Shown: positions 7,796 through 15,661 of the stretch, piece by piece
How positions within the stretch are numbered: the stretch's first letter is position 1
Layout of the letters: every line of letters begins with the position of its first letter
From: a bacterium
Lineage (GTDB): Bacteria > Patescibacteriota > Minisyncoccia > UBA6257 > 2-01-FULL-56-20
DNA length: 54,187 nucleotides
NCBI GenBank assembly: GCA_027310625.1
Contig: DAIDAM010000009.1
Coordinates: forward strand, 1 to 54,187
Direction of reading: 5' to 3'
Made by a program: the position numbers and the translations under genes
The notes under the pieces: generated by a model
Told to the model about the DNA's origin: nothing
The model's database searches: none
Seen by the model: only the letters and a program-made list of their open reading frames with translations

Positions 7796-8346
7796 TGTTT
7801 TTCATATTTCCATTCGACCTCATCCTTGTCCCGAAGCGCGTACTGCGACGCTCCGATGTTGGAATATTTTCCGTTCACGTAAAGCGTCCAGTAATAGCCG
7901 TTCTGATTCGGCTTGCCGTTGATTTCCTCGATGAAATATCCGAGGCCGGAAAAATATTCGCCTTTGAATCTGAAATCTGTCGTCGAGGCAAGCGCTGTCA
8001 TCGCGTCGTAGGCCGTCGAACTTGCGGGAACGTTCGCGGAATAACGCGAATCGCCAGCGACCAAATCTATTTTTATTATTCCCGTTTCGGAAGAAACACT
8101 CGAAGATGCCTGAGGCGCAACCGCTTCTTTATTCGCGGCGTCATCGGCGTAACTCGCCGGAAGCGCGGCGACCGTTTTTGCGGCGGAAGGTTTTTCGTTC
8201 GCGGATATTTTCCCGGCTTCCGTTGTCGCCGTTTCCGCCGGAGAATTTTTAAAACCGACGGGAACACGGCTCTCCGAAAAAGCGAGGAAGAAAACAATAA
8301 GCGCAACCGCGCCCGCCGCCGAAATGTAAATTATTTTTTTATTCAT
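7792..8346 (-). CDS. DUF4430-domain secreted protein (transcobalamin-like)
   Basis: MNKKIIYISAAGAVALIVFFLAFS signal; YFSGLGYFIEEINGKPNQNGYYWTLYVNGKYSNIGASQYALRDKDEVEWKYEKQ. The ORF extends to 8436 but ATG at 8346 abuts the IR element. Confidence 0.85.
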   Translation of the reverse strand: MNKKIIYISAAGAVALIVFFLAFSESRVPVGFKNSPAETATTEAGKISANEKPSAAKTVAALPASYADDAANKEAVAPQASSSVSSETGIIKIDLVAGDSRYSANVPASSTAYDAMTALASTTDFRFKGEYFSGLGYFIEEINGKPNQNGYYWTLYVNGKYSNIGASQYALRDKDEVEWKYEKQ

Positions 8347-8347
8347 A

Positions 8348-8477
8348 CCCCGTAGGAAATCAAATATTTTTTTCAACTTATGAAAAGACCTTTGAACTCC
8401 TGGAAATGTATTCATGATTGCATAACTTAGATTCATTTCAAAAATATTCGACTATTTTTTCGCTGTTTCCTGCGGGG
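8348..8477. repeat. Type-2 inverted-repeat element, copy 1
   Basis: CCCCGTAGGAAATcaaaTATTTT ... GTTTCCTGCGGGG; ends next to the DUF4430 start codon. Confidence 0.8.
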
Positions 8478-8489
8478 CATAAGCCCTTA

Positions 8490-8712
8490 AAAACAAAAAA
8501 TCCCGCCGCGAGCGGAAGTTATTTTGTATCGATGCGCCTGCGCGCACTTCCTGCTCGGGAACGCAAACTTCATTTGGAAGTTTGGGCTATTTGACGTCCG
8601 GACTCGTTCCTCGGATTTCTCCGGGACTTTACCGTTGCGGCACAGTGGAGGAATTTAACCTCTCTTCCTGTCCATATTTGGACCCGGGTTTTACAACCCG
8701 GCAAATAGCACT
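8490..8712 (-). promoter_or_regulatory. Cobalamin riboswitch (aptamer about 8586-8709) with downstream terminator-like hairpin (about 8490-8560)
   Basis: Minus strand: GCTATTTG...AGAGAGGTTAAATTCCTCCACTGTGCCGCAACGGTAAAGTCCCGGAGAAATCCGAGGAACGAGTCCGGACGTCAAATAGC. P1 GCTATTTG/CAAATAGC; conserved GGTnAAAnTCC..CACTGTnCCGCAACnGTAA core; AGTCCGGA in the B12-box position. Then GAGCaGGAAGT/ACTTCCGCTC hairpin and T-run. Confidence 0.9.
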
Positions 8713-8769
8713 AAGCGCAATTTAATATGCGGAGCAAAATGTTGTCAACGGAGGGGTTGTGGAAAACTT

Positions 8770-9201
8770 TCAGAACAAATTTCTGAACCACTTTCCGCGC
8801 TCCGTTTTGGCGGAGTAATAAAGCGCTATAACGAAAAGAAAGGCGATGAGCTGGTTTGTCCAAAAATACCAAATTTCCGTGGAGTAAAACCCGTAAGCCG
8901 ACAACGCCTCCGATTCAAAAAAGTATATTCCGTAAATGGAAATCGCCATATCCATTATTCCTACCCATCTGTGATCGGGATTGGTAAAGCCGGCAACAAT
9001 CAGAAGAAGCGTCATCGCTACCACGTAGTAAAAAGCAGGAATATGGATAAAATCCCTGAAAAACGGGAGGGTGATTATCGTAATGGCGGCAACGGCGACA
9101 AAAAGCTTTCTGACGCTGTCGCCGTAGTAATGAGCGAGACGGGGAGGTCTCCTTTTCATTTCCGACCCGCGGTCCGCGTCGGAAATATCTCCGTTTGCCA
9201 T
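8770..9201 (-). CDS. Hypothetical integral membrane protein
   Basis: 143-aa ORF, about four hydrophobic segments. Confidence 0.65.
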   Translation of the reverse strand: MANGDISDADRGSEMKRRPPRLAHYYGDSVRKLFVAVAAITIITLPFFRDFIHIPAFYYVVAMTLLLIVAGFTNPDHRWVGIMDMAISIYGIYFFESEALSAYGFYSTEIWYFWTNQLIAFLFVIALYYSAKTERGKWFRNLF

Positions 9202-9476
9202 GAATCAATTATAGCAGGTAGTGAAAATTCGACAATTACAATTCCACACAAAAGAGATGTACAAATAGCACGATGTTTATATAAACAGTTTTGGCTAAAA
9301 ACGATAAATAAAATCAAGTCGAATTTCCCGGTCTGAGGCAGGCAGGTACTACTTGGTGTATCACGTTTGCAAAAATTTGCCTTAACTGGTATTTTTTGGG
9401 CGTCAAGCCGGAATATCCTCCCGGCAAGGACTAGCAAATTGGCAAGTAAAAACCCCTGAATGAAACATACTGAGAG

Positions 9477-10802
9477 GTGCTTATGAGCAGAAAGATTCTC
9501 GTAGTCGGCAATGGTGCACGCGAACACGCGCTCGTTTGGGCGCTGACTAAAAACAGCGGCAATGAAGTGCACTGCGCACCCGGCAACGGCGGCATCTGCG
9601 AGGTAGCCGTTTGTCATCGGGAAGTAAAAGCAAATTACTTCCCGGCAATTCTCGCGCTCTGCAAAAAGCTCGGCGTCGACCTCGTGGTCGTTGGCCCAGA
9701 GGAACCGCTGGTGAACGGAGTGACAGATTTCTTGTCTGCCAACGGCGTCGCGGTTTTCGGCCCCACGAAGGCAGCGGCACGCCTCGAAGGCAGCAAGGTT
9801 TCCGCCAAGCAGTTCATGGAACGCAGCCTTATCCCGACACCGGAATGGTGCTACTTCCGTAGCTTCCGAAGGGCGGCGGCATACATCCGCGGCCACAAAG
9901 GGCAGTTGGTGGTCAAAGCCGACGGGCTCTGTGGAGGGAAAGGCGTCACGGTCGAAAAGGAAATTGGCGACAAAAAGAAAAGTAAGGAAGCGCTCGTGGC
10001 GGCGGCAAAAGAACTGATGGTCGGCAAAAGATTCGGCGCCGCAGGAGAATCCATCGTCGTCGAAGAAAAACTCGTGGGTAAAGAATGTTCTTTCGTCGTC
10101 CAAACCGACGGCACTAATGTCATGCCGCTTAAACCGGCAACCGACTACAAGCGCCGTTACGACGGAGACGATGGGCCGAACACCGGTGGCATGGGCTGCT
10201 ATGCTCCGGTGCCGAGGTTCACGCCGGACATCGAGGAAGAAGTGATGGAACGCATCGTCATGCCGACCATCCGCGGAATGGCTGCGGAGGGTAACACCTA
10301 TCGCGGCTTCCTTTACTTCGGCTTGATGTTGACGAGGAAGGGTCCGTTCGTTCTCGAGTACAACGTGAGACCGGGCGACCCGGAAACATCCGTGCAGCTG
10401 CCGTTACTGAAGTCGGACCTGTCGGAACTGCTTTTTGCAGGCGTCAACGGCGGACTTGCCGGCGTCAAAGCGGAGTTGTCCGACGAAGCCGCGGTTTGCG
10501 TGGTTGTCGTTACCGAAAACTACCCGGACAAAGGAGGAAGCTCCGGCGAACACATCACGGGTATTGACTACGCAAAGGAATGCGGCGCGCTTGTCTTCCA
10601 CGCCGGCACGGCAAAAACACCGCTGGGCAGCACGGTAACAGCCGGCGGGCGCATCTTCAATGTCGTCGGCGTCGGCGACAACTTCTCCGATGCTCGCGAT
10701 GTCGCTTACCGGGGCACAATGAAAATCAAATTCGGAACGAGCGACTACCGACGGGATATAGCTCTCGAACCTGCGTTCAGTCCCCCCTGGGGAACGCGCT
10801 AA
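9477..10802 (+). CDS. purD: Phosphoribosylamine-glycine ligase
   Basis: [77 protein letters not shown]. Confidence 0.96.
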   Translation: MLMSRKILVVGNGAREHALVWALTKNSGNEVHCAPGNGGICEVAVCHREVKANYFPAILALCKKLGVDLVVVGPEEPLVNGVTDFLSANGVAVFGPTKAAARLEGSKVSAKQFMERSLIPTPEWCYFRSFRRAAAYIRGHKGQLVVKADGLCGGKGVTVEKEIGDKKKSKEALVAAAKELMVGKRFGAAGESIVVEEKLVGKECSFVVQTDGTNVMPLKPATDYKRRYDGDDGPNTGGMGCYAPVPRFTPDIEEEVMERIVMPTIRGMAAEGNTYRGFLYFGLMLTRKGPFVLEYNVRPGDPETSVQLPLLKSDLSELLFAGVNGGLAGVKAELSDEAAVCVVVVTENYPDKGGSSGEHITGIDYAKECGALVFHAGTAKTPLGSTVTAGGRIFNVVGVGDNFSDARDVAYRGTMKIKFGTSDYRRDIALEPAFSPPWGTR

Positions 10803-10839
10803 GTTCCGGCGAGTATTCGTTTCGGTTCAACAATTCGGC

Positions 10840-10869
10840 GGCGGGGCTTTCACGGCCCCGCTTTTTTTC
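10840..10869 (+). terminator. Rho-independent terminator downstream of purD
   Basis: GCGGGGCtttcacgGCCCCGC followed by TTTTTTT. Confidence 0.85.
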
Positions 10870-10875
10870 GTTTAA

Positions 10876-11853
10876 CTAATAATTGTATTCCGCTACGAGC
10901 AAACTCTGTCTGTCAAAAAGAAGCAGGCGGTCGTGCTGATAGTCCAAAAACTGGCTTCCTGTCCAGGCCGTCCAGCGATTGTTGAAAAAGTCATAATCGT
11001 TCCTGTGCTTGGAGAAACAGCCGCCGTAATTAATTTTGTTCAAATATGCCTGACAAGCATAGTCGTTGAAAGGAACGGGTGGATTCGGCGCGGGCATCTG
11101 ACAGGAGTTGAGCGACAGAATGTAGTTCTGGCACTGGCCGGTGAAATTTATTATTTCCGAGCGGTTCACGACGGGGCAGTTGAGCGGCAGGGGCGGAATG
11201 AAAACGTTCGCGTTGGAAAGATATCCGATGCATTTGTTGAGGTGAAGATTGACCCCGATTCCGCTGTACGTTGAATAAATATCAAGCGTGTCGCCGTTTT
11301 TGAGATAAATGTCGGTTTGGGGGGTGAGGCCGCTCGGGTCATAAAGGTCCACGGCTTGAGGAACATATTGACTTCCCCTGTTTCCCCGGAGGAGCCAGCC
11401 GGTGACGTTAAGCGAGCCGCCGGATGTCGGGAGATTAACATTGAGTGTTATCCTGCTGTAATAGCCAGGAGACCCCGGCGAAGCGGAAAGGCGTATCAAA
11501 CCGAAGTAAGGCGATATGTCGCGGATGGAAAATCCCGAAGGAATGTCCGAAGGATTAATGTTCAGGCGGCCGTAGTAGTTCGGAACCACAGGATAAGAAG
11601 CGTCGGTCCGTTGCGGCGTGTAGCCGCTGGGTGATGCGCTCGGAGAATAATTTGTCTTGGTGGAAACCTGTTGCGGCGCCTGAATGGTCGAGCCCGTGCC
11701 CGATTGCGTTCCCGTGTAGCTCGGAGCGTTTCTTTGGGTCGAGGTAACGCCGAGTCCGAGGTTGAAATTCTGGGGCAGTCCGCCTTGAATCATCGCGTAA
11801 GCGGCGATGACGATAATGACAATAACGAAAAAGATGAATCCTATGTGCTGCAT
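10876..11853 (-). CDS. Membrane-anchored extracytoplasmic protein, possible lamin-tail-like domain
   Basis: N-terminal TM helix, Ser/Thr/Pro linker, then RITLNVNLPTSGGSLNVTGWLLRGNRG...VDLYDPSGLTPQTDIYLKNGDTLDIYS; the ATG abuts a type-2 IR element. Confidence 0.65.
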   Translation of the reverse strand: MQHIGFIFFVIVIIVIAAYAMIQGGLPQNFNLGLGVTSTQRNAPSYTGTQSGTGSTIQAPQQVSTKTNYSPSASPSGYTPQRTDASYPVVPNYYGRLNINPSDIPSGFSIRDISPYFGLIRLSASPGSPGYYSRITLNVNLPTSGGSLNVTGWLLRGNRGSQYVPQAVDLYDPSGLTPQTDIYLKNGDTLDIYSTYSGIGVNLHLNKCIGYLSNANVFIPPLPLNCPVVNRSEIINFTGQCQNYILSLNSCQMPAPNPPVPFNDYACQAYLNKINYGGCFSKHRNDYDFFNNRWTAWTGSQFLDYQHDRLLLFDRQSLLVAEYNY

Positions 11854-12090
11854 CCCCGTAGGAAATTAAGTATTTTCTATCAATATCTGGGGCGACCTTG
11901 CAATGTTTGAAGGCAATTTCATGTATACATCAACTTGATTTCAGCTCGAAAATACTAATTTTCTCGCCCCGTACGAAGTCAGTTAGTAAAGTCGGTTTAG
12001 CGTAATTCATGATACTTATTGAAAAAACATTATTCGCCAAGCATTATCCTTTTGTCTGATTTCGTACGGGGCTCGCAGTTTCCTACGGGG
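11854..12090. repeat. Type-2 inverted-repeat element, copy 2, with a nested related IR (about 11963-12075)
   Basis: Outer CCCCGTAGGAAAT ... TTTCCTACGGGG; inner GAGCCCCGTACGAAATCAG / CTGACTTCGTACGGGGCGAG (minus-strand reading); spans leuS stop to next ATG. Confidence 0.85.
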
Positions 12091-12094
12091 CATG

Positions 12095-15000
12095 CTAGAT
12101 GACTATGTTTACTAGGCGGTTCGGCACATAAATGACTTTTTTGACGGCGCCGGGCTTGACGATATTTTTAATCTTTTCGCTCCCGAGAGCAAGTTTTTCG
12201 GCTTCGGTTTTGCTTATGCCGGCGGGCGCTTCAACGGTGTCGCGCACTTTGCCGTTCACCTGAATAACGAGCGTGAATGTTTCGCTTTTTATCAGTTTTT
12301 CGTCGTAAGACGGCCAATTTTCCAAATGAATACTCCTAAACGCTGATTTGCGCTGATTTCTATCGGCGCGGATCTGCACGGATGTATCTGCGTTTATCTT
12401 CGTTCTTTGCCACAATTCTTCTGCAAGATACGGCGCGAAAGGAGCGAGAATTTTCAAAAACATTTCCCGAAGCTCCCTGGAAAGTTTTTCACCCTCTATT
12501 TCGTTCATGCAAATCATCAGAGCGGAAACGGCGGTGTTGAATTTTACTGACCGGATGTCTTCACCGACTTTTTTAACGGCGCGGTGAATGACCTGTTCCG
12601 TTTTGCCTGAACTTTTTTCTGCGGCGGGCTCACAGAATTTTTTGTAAACCCGCTCCAGAAAGCGGCTGATGCCGAGGATGCCCTGGGAATTCCAACTGAC
12701 CGTGGCCTCATGGGGACCGAGAAAAAGTTCGTACATCCTCAAACAATCGGCGCCGAATTTTTTAATTACGGAATCCGGGCTGACGACATTGCCGCGGCTC
12801 TTGGACATTTTTTCGTTGTCCGGACCAAGAATGATTCCGTGCGGGATTCTTCTTGTGTAGGGCTCGGGAGACGGCACGAGTTTTTTATCGTGAAGGAACA
12901 AGTGCCAAAAACGCGAATAAAGAAGATGAAGCGTGGTGTGCTCCAAGCCGCCGAAATAAACATCCACCGGCAGCCAGCGCTTCATAAGTTTTTGGCCGGA
13001 GAATTCTTTTTTGTTGTTCGGGTCGCAGTAGCGGAGATAATACCAGGAACTTCCCGCCCACTGCGGCATTGTGTTTGTTTCACGCTTTGCCGCGCCGCCG
13101 CATTTCGGGCATTTGACGCTGACCCAGGATTTTATCGCGGCAAGCGGCGATTCTCCCGTGCCGGTCGGCTTGTATTTTTTCACCGGCGGCAATTTAACGG
13201 GAAGATTCTCTTCGGAAACCGCAATCCATCCAGGATTTTCAATTTCTCCTTTGGAGAACGCTGACTCACGCTGACTTGACGCTGACTTACGCGGAAACTT
13301 TTCTGCGCTATTCTGCGTGTAGTCCGCGCGATTCTGCGCTCGTTTTTTGCATGTCTCGCAAAAAACAAGCGGAATCGGCTCGCCCCAATAGCGTTGCCGT
13401 GAAAAAACCCAGTCGCGCAGGCGGTATTGCGTTTTTCTTTTCCCGCCGACGAATTTCGTTATTTCCCATTTCGCTTTTTCGGACGGCATTCCGTCGAATT
13501 TATCGGAATTTATAAGCAAGCCGTCGCCCGTATAGACGTATTCGCCGCGCTTTAAAAACTCAATCATAAAATCAAGTTCTGAAACCGGCGTAAATTTATG
13601 AATATCTTTGAGCGGAAGCCACTCCACATCATAATTCGCACGCTCTTCAGAAGAAACCGCGCCTCTTTTTTCATCAACCAACTCAAAGAAAAGAAAATCG
13701 CAAAGCGTTAAGCGATTCACGCTTTTGTGGGCCGCATAAAATTCCGCAAACACCTTAAACGGCAAACGTTTCACAAATCGGAAGTTTTTATATCCTGTTT
13801 CCTCTTTTATTTCCCGCGCCGCGGCGGCAATCGCGCTTTCTCCTTTCTCTATCCCCCCAGTTATCGGCGTAAGCCAGGGAAACTTTCGATGGCGGAGCGC
13901 TATAACTTTGTCCTCCGTCGGATGTTTCAATAAAACATGCACAACGTTGCGTTTTGTGTTCTCCTTGCCCTTTTGCGGCATATGTTCTTTATCAATTAAA
14001 TGCGGGGCAATCACTTGTTGCACGGGCAGTTTATATTTTTTCGCAAACTCGAAGTCGCGTTCATCGTGCGCCGGCACGGCCATAATCGCTCCCGTGCCGT
14101 AACCGGTCAGAACGTAATCGGCAATCCAAACCGGAATTTCTTTTCCGTTAGCCGGATTGATTGCTTTGATTCCTTTCAACTCCACGCCGGTTTTCTCTTT
14201 TCCCTCGGCGATTCGCTCTTCGTCTGACTTTTTCACTGCCTTCTTAAGGTATAATTCAACTTCTTTCGAGTTTATGATTCGTGATTTCAGGTTCGAGATT
14301 AACTGGTGTTCGGGAGCTAAAACCATGTATGTCGCTCCGAAAAGCGTGTCGGGGCGTGTCGTGAAAACTTTTATTAACGGCGAAAGTTTTTCTAAAACCG
14401 CCGGTTCACGTTTGCCGCTTAAATGCGGCTCTTTGCCTGCTACCGTATTGAGAGGAACTTTTAATTTTTTTGAAAAAGTTTCACCGTCGGAAAGCGGCAC
14501 AACATAATCGGTTGTGTCGTAAAGCAAATCAAAACTTGTTTTCCCGGCTAAAATTTTTTTGAAGTTGAATCCTTTCCTGCAGGCCCGAGTAACCGATGCT
14601 CTAACCTTATTGTCCAAAAATTTTCCGAAAAATGGCGTACAGAGCAAAACTACTTTTTGAGCTTTAATCCCTTTCTCCAATAGACGCAAAGCAACGATAC
14701 CGCCAAACGAATGGCCGACTATAACCGTATTCTTATCAAGTTTGCATTTCTTCAAAACAAATTGTGTTTGTTCTTCATCGTCCGGTTCATCGGTATTAGG
14801 CAAAAACGGCGCCTGAACTTTGTAACCCTTCTTTTCTAATTCTGATTTCAACCAAGGAAATAAGTGGCTTTTTGGCGAGCCATTGCGCCCGTGCAAAATA
14901 AGAAAGTTTGGCTTTTCCTTTGTTTTCACCTCAAAATCAATTTCCACTCCTTCCGATTTTCCTATCCAGTTCTCCTGCTGGATTTTTATTTTTTCCGGCC

Positions 15001-15658
15001 AGTCGAGTTTTTTTAAGCCGTTCAAAAGTTTTTCCGCGTAAGCGGTGATTTTGAGATACCATTGGCGCATCTCCTTTTTCTCAACCTTCGCGCCGCAGCG
15101 TTCGCAACAGCCGTTAATGACTTCTTCATTGGCAAGTCCGGTTTTGTCCTTCGGACACCAGTTAATCATCCCCTTCGCCTCGTACGCCAAGCCGGCTTTG
15201 AAAAGTTGGAGGAAAATCCACTGCGTCCATTTGTAGTAATTCGGGTCGGTTGTATTAATCTCCCGCGACCAGTCAAAACCAATGCCCCAGCTCCGCAGCT
15301 GTTTTTTGGCATTGGCGATGTTTTTGGCTGTGGAAATGGAAGGATGAACGCCGTGTTTAATGGCGTAATTTTCCGCCGGCAAGCCGAAAGCGTCCCAGCC
15401 GATGGGATACATCACCTCCGAGCCGTTCATCTTGAGAAAGCGGCTGTAAACATCGCCGGCGGTATAAGGACGGAGATGCCCCATATGCAGCCCTTCGCCC
15501 GAAGGATAAGGAAATTCAATCAGAATGTATTTTTTCTTTCTGCGCGATTTGTCGTCGGCGAAATAAGTCCGCTTCTCTTCCCAAAACTTCTGCCACTTCT
15601 TTTCGATTTTCTTGAAGTCGTATTTCATCGAGAAGTCAATGGAAACATCATAATCCAA
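12095..15658 (-). CDS. leuS: Leucyl-tRNA synthetase with inserted alpha/beta-hydrolase and Nudix domains
   Basis: YPSGEGLHMGHLRPYT, TTRPDTLFGATYMV, YRLRDWVFSRQRYWGEP, KMSKSRGNVVSPD; inserts HGRNGSPKSHLF...VGHSFGGIVAL and GGIEKGESAIAAAAREIKEETGY. Confidence 0.96.
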   Translation of the reverse strand: MDYDVSIDFSMKYDFKKIEKKWQKFWEEKRTYFADDKSRRKKKYILIEFPYPSGEGLHMGHLRPYTAGDVYSRFLKMNGSEVMYPIGWDAFGLPAENYAIKHGVHPSISTAKNIANAKKQLRSWGIGFDWSREINTTDPNYYKWTQWIFLQLFKAGLAYEAKGMINWCPKDKTGLANEEVINGCCERCGAKVEKKEMRQWYLKITAYAEKLLNGLKKLDWPEKIKIQQENWIGKSEGVEIDFEVKTKEKPNFLILHGRNGSPKSHLFPWLKSELEKKGYKVQAPFLPNTDEPDDEEQTQFVLKKCKLDKNTVIVGHSFGGIVALRLLEKGIKAQKVVLLCTPFFGKFLDNKVRASVTRACRKGFNFKKILAGKTSFDLLYDTTDYVVPLSDGETFSKKLKVPLNTVAGKEPHLSGKREPAVLEKLSPLIKVFTTRPDTLFGATYMVLAPEHQLISNLKSRIINSKEVELYLKKAVKKSDEERIAEGKEKTGVELKGIKAINPANGKEIPVWIADYVLTGYGTGAIMAVPAHDERDFEFAKKYKLPVQQVIAPHLIDKEHMPQKGKENTKRNVVHVLLKHPTEDKVIALRHRKFPWLTPITGGIEKGESAIAAAAREIKEETGYKNFRFVKRLPFKVFAEFYAAHKSVNRLTLCDFLFFELVDEKRGAVSSEERANYDVEWLPLKDIHKFTPVSELDFMIEFLKRGEYVYTGDGLLINSDKFDGMPSEKAKWEITKFVGGKRKTQYRLRDWVFSRQRYWGEPIPLVFCETCKKRAQNRADYTQNSAEKFPRKSASSQRESAFSKGEIENPGWIAVSEENLPVKLPPVKKYKPTGTGESPLAAIKSWVSVKCPKCGGAAKRETNTMPQWAGSSWYYLRYCDPNNKKEFSGQKLMKRWLPVDVYFGGLEHTTLHLLYSRFWHLFLHDKKLVPSPEPYTRRIPHGIILGPDNEKMSKSRGNVVSPDSVIKKFGADCLRMYELFLGPHEATVSWNSQGILGISRFLERVYKKFCEPAAEKSSGKTEQVIHRAVKKVGEDIRSVKFNTAVSALMICMNEIEGEKLSRELREMFLKILAPFAPYLAEELWQRTKINADTSVQIRADRNQRKSAFRSIHLENWPSYDEKLIKSETFTLVIQVNGKVRDTVEAPAGISKTEAEKLALGSEKIKNIVKPGAVKKVIYVPNRLVNIVI

Positions 15659-15661
15659 AGA

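Noticed and set aside
9156-10103. 315-aa minus-strand ORF opposite purD
   Set aside because: Antisense to a well-supported purD; no family signature and skewed composition.
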